This document shows positions 25,822 to 35,361 of a DNA stretch of 64,000 bases, piece by piece. The position numbers and the translations under genes are program-made. The notes beneath the pieces were generated by a model. The model saw nothing but the letters and a program-made list of their open reading frames with translations. It was not told the DNA's origin and did no database searches. The stretch spans positions 124,001 to 188,000 of the forward strand of contig NZ_JABXWI010000010.1 of assembly GCF_014930365.1 (NCBI RefSeq), read 5' to 3'. The DNA is from Streptomyces caniscabiei (GTDB lineage: Bacteria > Actinomycetota > Actinomycetes > Streptomycetales > Streptomycetaceae). Positions within the stretch are counted from its first letter, which is position 1. Each line of letters begins with the position of its first letter.

Positions 25822-28206
25822 GTGATAGACGGCATGGGCATGACCCCCACGCGCCGCACCCTCCTGCTCGCCGCCGCGACCCTGGCGGCGGCGAACGCCC
25901 CCAGCCCCTCCGCACGCCCCGGAACGCGCGCCGCCGCGCACGCCGACGACGAGTACGACAGCCTCCGCCACCGCTGGCTCACCATCGCGCTCGGCGAGGG
26001 CTACGACCCGGCCGCCGAGCCCTACGCCACCCGTCTGCGCGAGACCGGCGACCTCGCCCACGCCTTCCGCGCGGCGATGGCGCCCACCCCGAACTCCCTC
26101 TGGCCGGGCCACCGCTTCGACCCGCCGGCCGGCATCACCCAGAGCTACAGCCGTCTGTGGACGATGGCCCAGGCGTACGCCCAGCCCGGCACCGGCCGCA
26201 CCGGCGACGGCACCCTCCTCGCCGACGTCCTGCGCGGCCTGGACCACCTCACCACGACCGTCTACCACCCCGGCACCACCCGCTACGGCAACTGGTGGGA
26301 GTGGCAGATCGGCAGCCCCCGCCTCCTGCTGGACATCGTCGCCGCCCTGTACGACGAGCTGACCCCCGCCCGCCGGGCCGCCGCCTGCGCGGCGATCGAC
26401 CACTTCATTCCCGACGCGATGCTCCGCGACTACACCGGCACCTCCACCGGCGCCAACCGCGTCGACCTCTGCCGCTCCGTGGCCCTGCGCGGCATCCTCG
26501 GCCGCGCCCCCGAGAAGATCGCCCTCGCCCGTGACGCCCTCTCGCCCGTCTTCCCGTACGTCACCCGGGGCGACGGCCTTTACGCCGACGGCTCGTTCGT
26601 CCAGCACACCTGGGTCGCCTACTCGGGAACGTACGGGCAGGTCATGCTCGACGGACTGGGCCGGCTCTTCGCCCTGCTGACCGGGTCGAGCTGGGCGGTC
26701 ACCGATCCGAACCGGCAGCTCGTGCTCGACGGCGTGGAGCGGGCCTACGCCCCGCTCATCCACGACGGATTGGTGATGGACAGCGTCAACGGCCGTGCCA
26801 TCAGCCGGGGTTACCTCAAGGGCGACGACCGGCACATCATGCGGAGCGACCACTTCCACGGACACGGCCTCATCGCCGCGATCGCGCTCCTCGCGCTCGG
26901 CGCGTCCGCCGCCGAGCGCGAGCGGTGGCACGGGCGGTGGCACGGGCGGATCAAGGGGTGGATCGAACGCGACACGGTGACACCGATCCTCACGGCGCGC
27001 CAGTTCGGCGTCGCGGACCTGGCCCGGCTGCACGCCGTCGCCGCCTCCCCGGTCGCCGCCGCGCCCGAACCGGTCGGCCACCGCCTCTTCCCGGCCATGG
27101 ACAGAGCCGTCCACCGCCGGCCCGCCTTCACGGTGAACATCGCCATGGCCTCCGACCGCATCGCCCACTACGAGTGCGGCAACGGCGAGAACCCACGCGG
27201 CTGGCACACCGGTTCGGGGACGACCCTGTGGTGGGCCGACGGACACGGCGACCAGTACACGAACTGGTTCTGGCCCACCGTCGACTGGTACCGCCTCCCC
27301 GGCACCACCGTCTCCACCAGGCGGCTCGCCGACCGGGAGGGCGGCGAATGGGGCGCGCCGAAGCCCGCGGTCCGCTGGGTCGGCGGGACGACCGACGGCG
27401 AGTACGCGGCCGTCGGCCAGCACCTCGCCGGGCTCGGCTCCACCCTCCGGGCCCACAAGTCGTGGTTCTGCGTCGCGGACGCCGTCATCTGCCTCGGGGC
27501 GGGGATCAGCTGCGCGGACGGGGTGCCGGTGGAGACGGTGGTCGACAACCGGAACCTGGGGGAGACCACCGCCACGGCCCCCCGGGCCCTGCTGCGGGGC
27601 CGACGCTGGGCGCACCTCGCGGGCCACGGCGGCTGGGTCTTCCCCGAGGCACGGACGGACGGCGCCCTGCGCACCCTGCGCGAGGACCGCACCGGCGCCT
27701 GGTCCGACGTCAACACGGGCAGTACGACCGAACGCCGCACCCGGCGCTGGCAGACCCTCTGGCTGGACCACGGCACCGATCCGGTGAACGCCGGCTACGC
27801 CTATCTGCTCATGCCCGGAGCCTCCCGCCACGCCGTCGAGGCCCGTGCCGCCGACCGGCGCTGGTTGTCGATCTACGCCAACGACAGCACGTGTCAGGCC
27901 GTCCACGTCCCCTCGCTGGGGCTGTTCGGCGCGAACTTCTGGCAGCCCGGTACGGCGGGCCCGCTGACGGCCTCCGCCGGGACGAGCGTGCTGGTCCGCC
28001 GGCGGGGGAGGACCGCTACCCTCTGCGTGAGCGAACCGCCGCGCACGGGCGAGCCGATGGAGATCACCTGGAACGGCCCGTTCCGCGGGGTGGGCCGGGC
28101 GGACGACACGGTCGAGGTGCTGGAGTCGGCACCGGGACGCCTACGGCTCCGCGTCACGCCCGGCACGGCCTGCGCCACCCACACCTGTGACCTGACTCTC
28201 CCCTGA
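25822..28206 (+). CDS. Polysaccharide lyase family 8 (hyaluronate/chondroitin/xanthan lyase-like)
   Basis: Up to 794 aa; exported lyase cleaving uronic-acid-containing polysaccharides by beta-elimination. N-terminus TPTRRTLLLAAATLAAANA is a Tat-like signal. An alpha/alpha-toroid domain follows with NWWEWQIGSPRLLLD (catalytic Asn ~157) and FVQHTWVAYSGTYGQVMLDG (catalytic His ~262, Tyr ~271), then NGRAISRG. The C-terminal half contains the central and C-terminal beta-sandwich domains (HYECGNGENPRGWHTGSGTT). Exact substrate cannot be decided. The start is uncertain: GTG 25822, ATG 25834 or ATG 25840, none with a convincing ribosome binding site. Confidence 0.9.
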   Translation: MIDGMGMTPTRRTLLLAAATLAAANAPSPSARPGTRAAAHADDEYDSLRHRWLTIALGEGYDPAAEPYATRLRETGDLAHAFRAAMAPTPNSLWPGHRFDPPAGITQSYSRLWTMAQAYAQPGTGRTGDGTLLADVLRGLDHLTTTVYHPGTTRYGNWWEWQIGSPRLLLDIVAALYDELTPARRAAACAAIDHFIPDAMLRDYTGTSTGANRVDLCRSVALRGILGRAPEKIALARDALSPVFPYVTRGDGLYADGSFVQHTWVAYSGTYGQVMLDGLGRLFALLTGSSWAVTDPNRQLVLDGVERAYAPLIHDGLVMDSVNGRAISRGYLKGDDRHIMRSDHFHGHGLIAAIALLALGASAAERERWHGRWHGRIKGWIERDTVTPILTARQFGVADLARLHAVAASPVAAAPEPVGHRLFPAMDRAVHRRPAFTVNIAMASDRIAHYECGNGENPRGWHTGSGTTLWWADGHGDQYTNWFWPTVDWYRLPGTTVSTRRLADREGGEWGAPKPAVRWVGGTTDGEYAAVGQHLAGLGSTLRAHKSWFCVADAVICLGAGISCADGVPVETVVDNRNLGETTATAPRALLRGRRWAHLAGHGGWVFPEARTDGALRTLREDRTGAWSDVNTGSTTERRTRRWQTLWLDHGTDPVNAGYAYLLMPGASRHAVEARAADRRWLSIYANDSTCQAVHVPSLGLFGANFWQPGTAGPLTASAGTSVLVRRRGRTATLCVSEPPRTGEPMEITWNGPFRGVGRADDTVEVLESAPGRLRLRVTPGTACATHTCDLTLP

Positions 28207-28358
28207 GGGAGAGCGGCGCTTTTGTGTGACCCCTACAAGCCGCGCACCCCCTGAGCAGTCGGTTCGACTGCATGCCGACCAGGTTCTGTTCAGGGGTACC
28301 AGGAAAACACGCCGGAGACTGTACGGAGTCGACGGACCGCTTTCCTCGCTCGGCTTCG

Positions 28359-28364
28359 TAAGGT
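28359..28364 (+). promoter_or_regulatory. Putative -10 element of accB (leaderless start)
   Basis: TAAGGT, fitting TANNNT, lies exactly 6 nt before the accB ATG, and no Shine-Dalgarno sequence is present. This is the usual geometry of leaderless transcripts in actinobacteria. Confidence 0.4.
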
Positions 28365-28370
28365 CACTAC

Positions 28371-29954
28371 ATGACCGTTTTGGATGAGGCACCGGGTGAG
28401 CCGACGGACGCGCGCGGGCGAGTGGCCGAACTGCACGAGATCCGTGCCCAGGCGTTGGCCGGCCCCAGCGAGAAGGCGACCGAGGCGCAGCACGCCAAGG
28501 GCAAGCTGACCTCCCGGGAGCGCATCGAGCTGCTGCTGGACCCGGGTTCGTTCAACGAGGTCGAGCAGCTGCGCCGGCACCGGGCCACCGGATTCGGTCT
28601 GGAGGCCAAGAAGCCGTACACCGACGGTGTCGTCACCGGCTGGGGCACGGTGGAGGGCCGTACGGTCTTCGTCTACGCCCACGACTTCCGCATCTTCGGC
28701 GGCGCGCTGGGCGAGGCCCACGCCACGAAGATCCACAAGATCATGGACATGGCCATCGCGGCCGGTGCCCCGCTGGTCTCGCTCAACGACGGCGCGGGCG
28801 CCCGTATCCAGGAGGGCGTCTCCGCCCTCGCCGGGTACGGCGGCATCTTCCAGCGCAACACCAGGGCCTCGGGTGTCATCCCGCAGATCTCGGTGATGCT
28901 CGGTCCGTGTGCGGGCGGCGCGGCCTACAGCCCCGCCCTGACCGACTTCGTCTTCATGGTCCGTGAGACCTCGCAGATGTTCATCACCGGCCCGGACGTC
29001 GTCAAGGCGGTCACCGGCGAGGAGATCACCCAGAACGGCCTCGGCGGCGCGGACGTGCACGCCGAGACGAGCGGCGTCGCGCACTTCGCGTACGACGACG
29101 AGGAGACCTGCATCGCCGAGGTGCGCTACCTCCTGTCGATGCTGCCCCAGAACAACCGCGAGAACCCGCCGCGCGTGGCGTGCACCGATCCGCAGACCCG
29201 GACCTCGGACAGTCTCCTCGACCTGGTCCCGGCCGACGGCAACCGGCCGTACGACATGGCCAAGGTCATCGAGGAGATCGTCGACGACGGCGACTACCTG
29301 GAGGTCCACGAGCGCTGGGCCCGCAACATCATCTGCGCCCTCGGCCGGCTCGACGGCCAGGTGGTCGGCATCGTCGCCAACCAGCCGCAGTCCCTCGCGG
29401 GCGTGCTCGACATCGAGGCCAGCGAGAAGGCCGCGCGGTTCGTGCAGATGTGCGACGCCTTCAACATCCCGATCATCACTCTCCTGGACGTACCCGGCTT
29501 CCTCCCGGGCGTCGACCAGGAGCACGGTGGAATCATCCGCCACGGCGCGAAGCTGCTGTACGCCTACTGCAACGCGACAGTGCCCCGGATCTCCCTGATC
29601 CTGCGCAAGGCCTACGGAGGTGCCTACATCGTCATGGACAGCCAGTCCATCGGGGCCGACCTCACCTACGCCTGGCCGACCAACGAGATCGCCGTCATGG
29701 GCGCCGAGGGTGCCGCCAACGTCATCTTCCGCCGCCAGATCGCCGAGGCCGAGGACCCCGAGGCCATGCGGGTCCGGATGGTGAAGGAGTACAAGGCCGA
29801 GCTGATGCACCCGTACTACGCGGCCGAGCGTGGCCTCGTGGACGACGTGATCGACCCCGCGGACACCCGCGCGGTCCTCATCCGCTCCCTCGCGATGCTC
29901 CACACCAAGCACGCGGACCTGCCGTCCCGCAAGCACGGCAACCCGCCGCAGTAA
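28371..29954 (+). CDS. accB: Acyl-CoA (acetyl/propionyl-CoA) carboxylase beta subunit
   Basis: 527-aa carboxyltransferase that moves CO2 from carboxybiotin to an acyl-CoA, giving malonyl- or methylmalonyl-CoA for fatty acid and polyketide synthesis. Crotonase-fold halves with oxyanion segments GGIFQRNTRASGVIPQISVM then GPCAGGAAYSPALTDFVFMV (N half) and LRKAYGGAYIVMDSQSIGAD (C half). The biotin-bearing alpha subunit is not in the window. It is followed 57 bp later by the epsilon subunit gene, the pairing known in S. coelicolor, where accB and pccB paralogues share this fold; I assign accB from that neighbour and local synteny. Probably leaderless. Confidence 0.93.
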   Translation: MTVLDEAPGEPTDARGRVAELHEIRAQALAGPSEKATEAQHAKGKLTSRERIELLLDPGSFNEVEQLRRHRATGFGLEAKKPYTDGVVTGWGTVEGRTVFVYAHDFRIFGGALGEAHATKIHKIMDMAIAAGAPLVSLNDGAGARIQEGVSALAGYGGIFQRNTRASGVIPQISVMLGPCAGGAAYSPALTDFVFMVRETSQMFITGPDVVKAVTGEEITQNGLGGADVHAETSGVAHFAYDDEETCIAEVRYLLSMLPQNNRENPPRVACTDPQTRTSDSLLDLVPADGNRPYDMAKVIEEIVDDGDYLEVHERWARNIICALGRLDGQVVGIVANQPQSLAGVLDIEASEKAARFVQMCDAFNIPIITLLDVPGFLPGVDQEHGGIIRHGAKLLYAYCNATVPRISLILRKAYGGAYIVMDSQSIGADLTYAWPTNEIAVMGAEGAANVIFRRQIAEAEDPEAMRVRMVKEYKAELMHPYYAAERGLVDDVIDPADTRAVLIRSLAMLHTKHADLPSRKHGNPPQ

Positions 29955-30011
29955 CCCGACAGTTCCTCCGCGGTTCCTCTGCGGAAACCTCTCTCACGGA
30001 GACTGACACCC

Positions 30012-30206
30012 ATGAAGCTGCCTGATATTCGCGTCGAGAAGGGCCACGCCGAGCCGGAGGAAGTGGCCGCGATCACCGCGCTGCTGCTCGCCCGGGCGGC
30101 CGCGCAGCCGACCGAGACCCTCCCGGCCCACCGCGGCCGCCTCCGCGCGGGCTGGCGCCGCCTGGAGCGCGAGCCGGGTTTCCGGGCGCCGCACAGCTGG
30201 CGCTGA
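30012..30206 (+). CDS. accE: Acyl-CoA carboxylase epsilon subunit
   Basis: 64 aa. N-terminus IRVEKGHAEPEEVAAITALL is the hallmark of actinobacterial AccE/PccE, small helical subunits that stabilise and stimulate the acyl-CoA carboxylase complex. C-terminus ends WRRLEREPGFRAPHSWR, also typical. ATG with GGAG about 11 nt upstream; directly follows accB in the same operon and is followed by a strong terminator. Confidence 0.93.
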   Translation: MKLPDIRVEKGHAEPEEVAAITALLLARAAAQPTETLPAHRGRLRAGWRRLEREPGFRAPHSWR

Positions 30207-30217
30207 GCCCTGGCTTG

Positions 30218-30253
30218 AAAGGGGCCCCCTCCCTTCAGGGAGGGGGCCCCTTT
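30218..30253 (+). terminator. Terminator after accE
   Basis: Perfect 16-bp stem AAAGGGGCCCCCTCCC with GGGAGGGGGCCCCTTT around TTCA, 11 bp after the accE stop. Confidence 0.85.
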
Positions 30254-30285
30254 GCGTGCGTCGTCGGCCGCGGGTCCGGTGGGGG

Positions 30286-30415
30286 CTGGTCGCGCAGTTC
30301 CCCGCGCCCCTAAAAGATCAGGCCCCTGCGGGCCTGAAAAGCGACGGGGCTGCGGGGCTGAGAAGCACGGGGCGCAGCCCCTGCTTCTCAGGGGCGCGGG
30401 GAACTGCGCGACCAG
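30286..30415. repeat. Dispersed palindromic repeat, long form (copy 2)
   Basis: Outer 26-bp perfect inverted arms (CTGGTCGCGCAGTTCCCCGC plus GCCCCT and its inverse) enclose inner palindromes such as GAAGCACGGGGCGC with GCAGCCCCTGCTTC. Shares arms with the copies at 19871, 54504 and 59707. Located between accE and cvnD. Confidence 0.85.
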
Positions 30416-30491
30416 CCACGAACCACCCGCACCCGACAACGAACAGGGACCCCTCCCACAAAGGAAGGGGTCCCTGTTCATGACCTCGTGG

Positions 30492-31073
30492 CTACCGAAG
30501 CCGGGCCATCAGCGCATGCTCGACCAGGGTGATCAGCGCCGACTTCGCGTCGGACCGATGCCGCGCGTCCGTCGTGATGATCGGGGTGTCCGGACCGATC
30601 TGAAGAGCTTCCCGGACCTCGTCCGGGTTGTACGGCTGCTGACCGTCGAACCCGTTCAGCGCGATCACGAACGGCAGGCCGCTGTTCTCGAAGTAGTCGA
30701 CGGCCGGGAAGCAGTCGGCGAGACGGCGGGTGTCGACCAGCACGATCGCGCCGATCGCGCCCCGCACGAGGTCGTCCCACATGAACCAGAAGCGGTCCTG
30801 ACCGGGGGTGCCGAACAGGTACAGGATCAGGTCCTGGTCGAGGGTGATACGGCCGAAGTCCATGGCGACCGTGGTGGTCGTCTTGTCCCCGGTGTGGGTG
30901 AGGTCGTCGATGCCCGCGGACGCGGACGTCATCACGGCCTCGGTACGCAGCGGGTTGATCTCCGAGACGGCCCCGACGAACGTGGTCTTGCCCACGCCGA
31001 AGCCACCCGCCACCACGATCTTCGCTGAGGTGGTGGAGCGGGAAGGACCGCCGCTAGAGCTTGCGAAGTCCAC
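30492..31073 (-). CDS. cvnD: CvnD: conservon small GTPase-like ATP/GTP-binding protein (first conservon)
   Basis: 193-aa Ras-like switch protein. P-loop GGFGVGKTTF, switch region (EAVMTSASAGID, then TTTTVAMDFGRITL), and G3-like FGTPGQDRFWFMW; a G4-like ALNGFDG follows. Expected to act at the membrane with CvnA, B and C as a heterotrimeric-G-protein-like signalling module. GTG start overlapping the cvnC stop by 20 bp. Last gene of this conservon. A 234-bp part of the gene (30769-31002) is almost identical to the second conservon's cvnD. Confidence 0.93.
   Translation of the reverse strand: MDFASSSGGPSRSTTSAKIVVAGGFGVGKTTFVGAVSEINPLRTEAVMTSASAGIDDLTHTGDKTTTTVAMDFGRITLDQDLILYLFGTPGQDRFWFMWDDLVRGAIGAIVLVDTRRLADCFPAVDYFENSGLPFVIALNGFDGQQPYNPDEVREALQIGPDTPIITTDARHRSDAKSALITLVEHALMARLR
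30769..31002. repeat. Near-identical tract shared by the two cvnD genes (copy A)
   Basis: Matches 36037-36270 with a single difference (A at 30849 versus G) over 234 bp, including third codon positions; flanking parts of the two genes differ at many synonymous sites. Suggests gene conversion. Confidence 0.85.
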
Positions 31074-31623
31074 TGAGCACCCTTTCGAGCAGTGTCACGT
31101 CTGGCTGGCCGCCGGCGCTCTCGTCGCCGCCGGGCTGATGAATGGCGACCAGGCCCGCCTCCGCCAAGTCGGCGACGAGGATCCTGGCCACGCCGAGGGG
31201 GATGGTCAGCAGCGCCGAGATCTCGGCGACCGACTTGATCTCTCGGCAGAGGTTGCAGATCCGCTGATGCTCGGGCAACTGGCCCTGCATCTGGTGCGGC
31301 TGCGCGGTGGTGTGCACCAGTGCCTCGATGGCGAGCTGGTAGCGCGGCCTGGTGCGGCCGCCCGTCATGGCGTACGGGCGCACCAGGGGGTTGGTCGCGG
31401 CGCCGGCGGGCGACGGCTCCGGGGTGCGGCGCTGCGGCTGCACGGGCTGGATGCGCGGCGCCGGCGGCTGGTCGTACGGCGAGGGGCCGGGGCCCTGCGG
31501 TGCGTACGGCTGCTGGCGGCTCGGTGCGGAGGGGAAGTTGTACCGGTTCTGGTCACCCTGGCCCGGCCCCTGGCCAGGGTAGGACCAGTTGCCCGACGAT
31601 GAACCGCCTGGGGGTGTTGCCAC
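31054..31623 (-). CDS. cvnC: CvnC: conservon DUF742 protein (first conservon)
   Basis: 189 aa. The N-terminal ~75 residues are a Pro/Gly/Gln-rich disordered tail; the C-terminal part is DUF742, a winged-helix-like domain: NPLVRPYAMTGGRTRPRYQL then ALVHTTAQPHQMQGQLPEHQ and RICNLCREIKSVAEISALL, ending ERVLSGLRKL. The GTG at 31623 is preferred over the ATG at 31656 because GGAGGAGGAG lies just before it. Third gene of the conservon; overlaps cvnD by 20 bp. Confidence 0.92.
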   Translation of the reverse strand: MATPPGGSSSGNWSYPGQGPGQGDQNRYNFPSAPSRQQPYAPQGPGPSPYDQPPAPRIQPVQPQRRTPEPSPAGAATNPLVRPYAMTGGRTRPRYQLAIEALVHTTAQPHQMQGQLPEHQRICNLCREIKSVAEISALLTIPLGVARILVADLAEAGLVAIHQPGGDESAGGQPDVTLLERVLSGLRKL

Positions 31624-31721
31624 GTTCTCTCCTCCTCCGACTGTGCTGGCATCCATGGCTCATTGGAAGCCGCGTCCCGAAACCTTACGGCCCCGGGACG
31701 CCAAAACGCACCGTCTGACTG

Positions 31722-32144
31722 TTAGTTGAGCAGGCTGCCCTGGAGCTCCGCACGAAGATCGGGTGTCAGGACCGACCCGGCACGGTCCACCAGAAGGGCC
31801 ATCTCGTACCCAATGAGACCGATGTCGGCTTCCGGGTGTGCGAGAACGGCGAGCGAGGAACCGTCGGAAACGGACATGATGAAGAGGAATCCCCGCTCCA
31901 TCTCCACAACTGTCTGATTGACGCTGCCACCCTCGAAGATGCGGGAGGCACCCGCGGTCAGAGAGGTCAGACCCGACGCGACGGCCGCCAGCTGGTCGGC
32001 ACGGTCGCGGGGAAACCCTTCGGACATCGCCAGAAGGAGTCCGTCGGCGGAGACCACCACCGTGTGCGACACCCCGGGGGTGTTGTCCACGAAATTGGTG
32101 ATCAACCAGTTCAGGTTCTGTGCCGCCTGGCTCATCGGGCTCAC
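31722..32144 (-). CDS. cvnB: CvnB: conservon roadblock/LC7 protein (first conservon)
   Basis: ~140 aa, roadblock/LC7 fold; proteins of this type act with small GTPases (compare MglB). Reads NLNWLITNFVDNTPGVSHTV then SADGLLLAMSEGFPRDRADQ. The GTG at 32144 sits one base after the cvnA stop with GGAG (inside the cvnA 3' end) at 7-nt spacing; MSQAAQ at 32135 is an alternative start. Cotranscribed with cvnA upstream and cvnC downstream. Confidence 0.93.
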   Translation of the reverse strand: MSPMSQAAQNLNWLITNFVDNTPGVSHTVVVSADGLLLAMSEGFPRDRADQLAAVASGLTSLTAGASRIFEGGSVNQTVVEMERGFLFIMSVSDGSSLAVLAHPEADIGLIGYEMALLVDRAGSVLTPDLRAELQGSLLN

Positions 32145-32145
32145 A

Positions 32146-35100
32146 CTAACGCTCCTGGTTGTAGGTGCTGTCAGAACCGAAGCCCTGACCGTTCGTTTCA
32201 CTGCTGGCGCTGCGTCCCCGCTGGACCCCACGGCGCAGGTTGCTCAGCCTGCCCCGGACGTCCTCGGGAGCGCGGGAGATCTGTGGACCTCCCTGCGGGG
32301 TCGTCGTGGCAGCGCCCTCGACCAGGTTGGCCTTGGGCACCCGCCGCGGCAGACCGGAGGAGGTGACCCCGCCTGCCTTGGGCTTCTTGAGCTGGGAGGC
32401 CTGCTGCCAGCGCTCGTCGTTGGCCGAGCGCCAGTCGCCGTTCGGTCCCCCGGCCGTCGGCTGGTCCTGGGCCACCTCCTGCCGTCCGTTCACGGCGCCC
32501 GCGCTCGTGCCGCCCGCGCTCGCGGTGGAGCCGCGGCGGGGCAGGCCGGCGTCGGTCAGCGCGTGGCCGGCGGAAGGGGTGGGTCCCGGACGGTCGAAGC
32601 CTACGCGGTCCGGCTCCGTCACGTCAGCGGCCTGCGCAGATTCCGGTTCCGGAGCGTACTCGGAGCGGTACGAGCTCTGGTAGTCCTGCTGCTGCGGCCA
32701 GTCGTCCTGATAGGACGGCTCTTCGAAGCCCGTGTACGTCTCCGGGGCGTTCGCGGCGGCCGCCGTGTGGTCCTCCTGGACGGGCTCCGCATAGGCGGGC
32801 TCGGGGTAACCGCCGGTAGCGGTGAACGCGTCGTTCCCGCCCGGCAGGTGCCCGTTGCCGTTCGCCAGGCCGTTGCCCTGGCCGAAGTACGCCTCGTCGT
32901 ACGACGGTTGCTGCGGCTCCTCGTACGCCGTCTGCTGGTCGTACGACCGCTGCGGGTCCGCGTACGCGGTCGCGCCGTTGTCGTAGGACGGCTCGGGCGA
33001 CTGGAAGTCGTCGCCGTAGCGCGGCACCTCGCCCGCGGGCAGCTGCGGGTTCTGGTGCGCCTGCGACTCCAGGGCCGCCCGGCGCTCCTCACGCATCAGG
33101 GAGCGGCCGACCGGGTCCAGGTCGCGGATGTCGTCCGGAACCTCGTACCGGCTGTCGTCGAAGCCCAGCTCGGCGGCGGTCCGCATCGGGGCGAGGCCCG
33201 GCTGCTGGAAGGAGTGCTGCTGCTCCGGGATGATCTGCGAGACCGTGAACTGGTCCGCCTGCGGCTGCTCGCCACCGCCACCGTGGGTGATGACGTCGGG
33301 GAGCATGACCAGCGAGGTCGTACCGGCCTGCTCGCCCGAGGGGCGGAGCTGGACGCGGATGCCGTGCCGGTCGGACAGCCGGCCGACGACGAACAGACCC
33401 ATGCGCTGCGAGATGGCGGCGTCCACGGTCGGCGGGTTGGCCAGCTTGTGGTTGATGTCCGCGAAGTCCTCGGCGGTGAGGCCGATGCCCTTGTCGTGGA
33501 TCTCGATCATCACACGGCCGTCGGGGAGACGCGTCGCGGTGACGCGGACCTTGGTCTGCGGGGAGGAGAACGTGGTGGCGTTCTCGAGCAGCTCGGCCAG
33601 CAGGTGCACGAGGTCGGTCACGGAGCGGCCGTGGATCTCGGCCTCCGGGACGCCGGAGAGCTCGATGCGCTCGTACTGCTCCACCTCGGAGGAGGCGGCG
33701 CGCAGCACGTCGATCAGCGGGACCGGCTGGTCCCAGCGGCGGCCGGGCTCCTCGCCGGCGAGGACCAGGAGGTTCTCGCCGTTGCGGCGCATACGGGTCG
33801 CCAGGTGGTCCAGCTTGAAGAGGTTCTCCAGCTGGTCCGGGTCGGCCTCGTTGTTCTCCAGGTCGGTGATCAGGGTCAGCTGGCCCTCGATCAGCGACTG
33901 ATTGCGGCGCGAGAGGTTGGTGAAGATCGCGTTGATGTTGCCCCGCAGCAGGGCCTGCTCGGCGGCGAGCCGGACAGCCTCGCGGTGGACCTGGTCGAAG
34001 GCGCGGGCGACCTCGCCGATCTCGTCCGTGGAGGTGATCGGGATCGGTGCCACCCGGGTGTCGACCCGGCCGGGGTCGGTGCGCGAGAGCTGGTCGACCA
34101 GCATCGGCAGACGCTGCTCGGCGATGCCGAAGGCGGCGTTGCGCAGCTGGCGCATCGAGCGGCTCATCTGGCGGGCCATGATCCCGGCGATGATGAACGC
34201 GGCGAGCAGGGCGACGATGACGATGGCGCCGTTGATGTAGGCGTCGCGCTGGGCGTCGGAGGCGATCGTGCCGGCCTCGGACACCGCGCGGTTGATCAGC
34301 TCAGTCTCGACCTCGCTGTAGCCCTCGAACTTCAGCGTGGAGGCCGCCATCCAGTTCTGGTAGGTGACACCCTGCTTCGCGAGATCCGTGGGGGAGGCAC
34401 CGCTGCCGATCGCCTGGATCATCTTCAGCATCGTGTCCGGCGGCGCGACGTAGTCCGGGTCCTTCGCGGCGGCCTCGGCCGCCTGCTTCTTGCCCTCTTC
34501 GGTCTTCTGCGCCATGACCGACTCGAGCCGCGCGGCGTCGGCCTCGGTGCCACCGGAGATGTACTCCTGGACGGCGATGTTCTCCAGGTAGGCGTACGAG
34601 GTGAACGCGGTGACCTGCTGGCGGAAGACCCGCTCGTCCTCGCTGGGCCGGACCAGCAGGTGGGTGCCGATCGAGCGTTGCAGAGAGGCGGCGCCCTTGG
34701 CGAGCGTGACCGCGTAGACCGTACGGCCGTACGCGGTGATGTTGCCGGTACCGAGTCCGAGTTCGTTGGAGAACTCCGCCAGGAGGTGCTCGACGGTGAC
34801 GTAGCCCTCTTCGGTCTGCACCGGGTCGGCTGCGCGGGTGAAGGCGGTCTGCCGGAGCTTCTCCAGCGCCGGTTCGGCCTCCTCCACCAGGCGCAGCCGG
34901 CGCTCCAGGCCCTGTCCGGCCGGCATCCCCACGACCTCGGCGTGGAAGGCGTCGGCCTTCTCGTCGGTGAAGGCGCGGGCGTCCTTGACGACGTCGCTGT
35001 CGCGGTCGCCCTCCAGCAGAGGCTGGGCGGAGAGGTCACGCTCGTTGAGGAGGGCCTCCGCGTAGATACCGGCGGCGGCCACGATCTTGGCGACCTTCTC

Positions 35101-35361
35101 GGCGTCCTTCGCTTCCTGCCAGGTGTCGATCGAGCCCTTCACCTGGAAGCCGCCCATGATCAGGCCGACCAGCACGGGTATGAGGAGGATCGCGTTCAGG
35201 CGGGTGGGTACGCGCCAGTTCCGAGGGGAGAGACGACTACCGCTGGGCGCGGGAGCTGCCGTCGGCTCCGGTCCGGTCACTTGTGCGGGTGCCGCTCCGC
35301 GCGGCGGCGGGGTGAAGTTGCCCCGCGCCGACGGCTCGGGACCTTTCTTGCTTCGCCTCAC
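32146..35361 (-). CDS. cvnA: CvnA: conservon sensor histidine kinase-like membrane protein (first conservon)
   Basis: ~1071 aa. Membrane helix near residues 55-77 (NAILLIPVLVGLIMGGFQV), an extracellular nitrate/nitrite-sensing (NIT)-like helical domain ~80-370, second helix ~385-405 (AIVIVALLAAFIIAGIM), HAMP ~405-465, a helical dimerisation segment (ALLRGNINAIFTNLSRRNQS) and an HATPase domain with N-box LLAELLENATTFSSP and G-box-like DKGIGLTAEDF. The His-phosphorylation motif is not evident. The C-terminal ~350 residues are Pro/Gln/Tyr-rich and probably disordered. GTG at 35361 follows GAGAGGTTG, a pattern repeated before the other cvnA. Confidence 0.93.
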   Translation of the reverse strand: MRRSKKGPEPSARGNFTPPPRGAAPAQVTGPEPTAAPAPSGSRLSPRNWRVPTRLNAILLIPVLVGLIMGGFQVKGSIDTWQEAKDAEKVAKIVAAAGIYAEALLNERDLSAQPLLEGDRDSDVVKDARAFTDEKADAFHAEVVGMPAGQGLERRLRLVEEAEPALEKLRQTAFTRAADPVQTEEGYVTVEHLLAEFSNELGLGTGNITAYGRTVYAVTLAKGAASLQRSIGTHLLVRPSEDERVFRQQVTAFTSYAYLENIAVQEYISGGTEADAARLESVMAQKTEEGKKQAAEAAAKDPDYVAPPDTMLKMIQAIGSGASPTDLAKQGVTYQNWMAASTLKFEGYSEVETELINRAVSEAGTIASDAQRDAYINGAIVIVALLAAFIIAGIMARQMSRSMRQLRNAAFGIAEQRLPMLVDQLSRTDPGRVDTRVAPIPITSTDEIGEVARAFDQVHREAVRLAAEQALLRGNINAIFTNLSRRNQSLIEGQLTLITDLENNEADPDQLENLFKLDHLATRMRRNGENLLVLAGEEPGRRWDQPVPLIDVLRAASSEVEQYERIELSGVPEAEIHGRSVTDLVHLLAELLENATTFSSPQTKVRVTATRLPDGRVMIEIHDKGIGLTAEDFADINHKLANPPTVDAAISQRMGLFVVGRLSDRHGIRVQLRPSGEQAGTTSLVMLPDVITHGGGGEQPQADQFTVSQIIPEQQHSFQQPGLAPMRTAAELGFDDSRYEVPDDIRDLDPVGRSLMREERRAALESQAHQNPQLPAGEVPRYGDDFQSPEPSYDNGATAYADPQRSYDQQTAYEEPQQPSYDEAYFGQGNGLANGNGHLPGGNDAFTATGGYPEPAYAEPVQEDHTAAAANAPETYTGFEEPSYQDDWPQQQDYQSSYRSEYAPEPESAQAADVTEPDRVGFDRPGPTPSAGHALTDAGLPRRGSTASAGGTSAGAVNGRQEVAQDQPTAGGPNGDWRSANDERWQQASQLKKPKAGGVTSSGLPRRVPKANLVEGAATTTPQGGPQISRAPEDVRGRLSNLRRGVQRGRSASSETNGQGFGSDSTYNQER

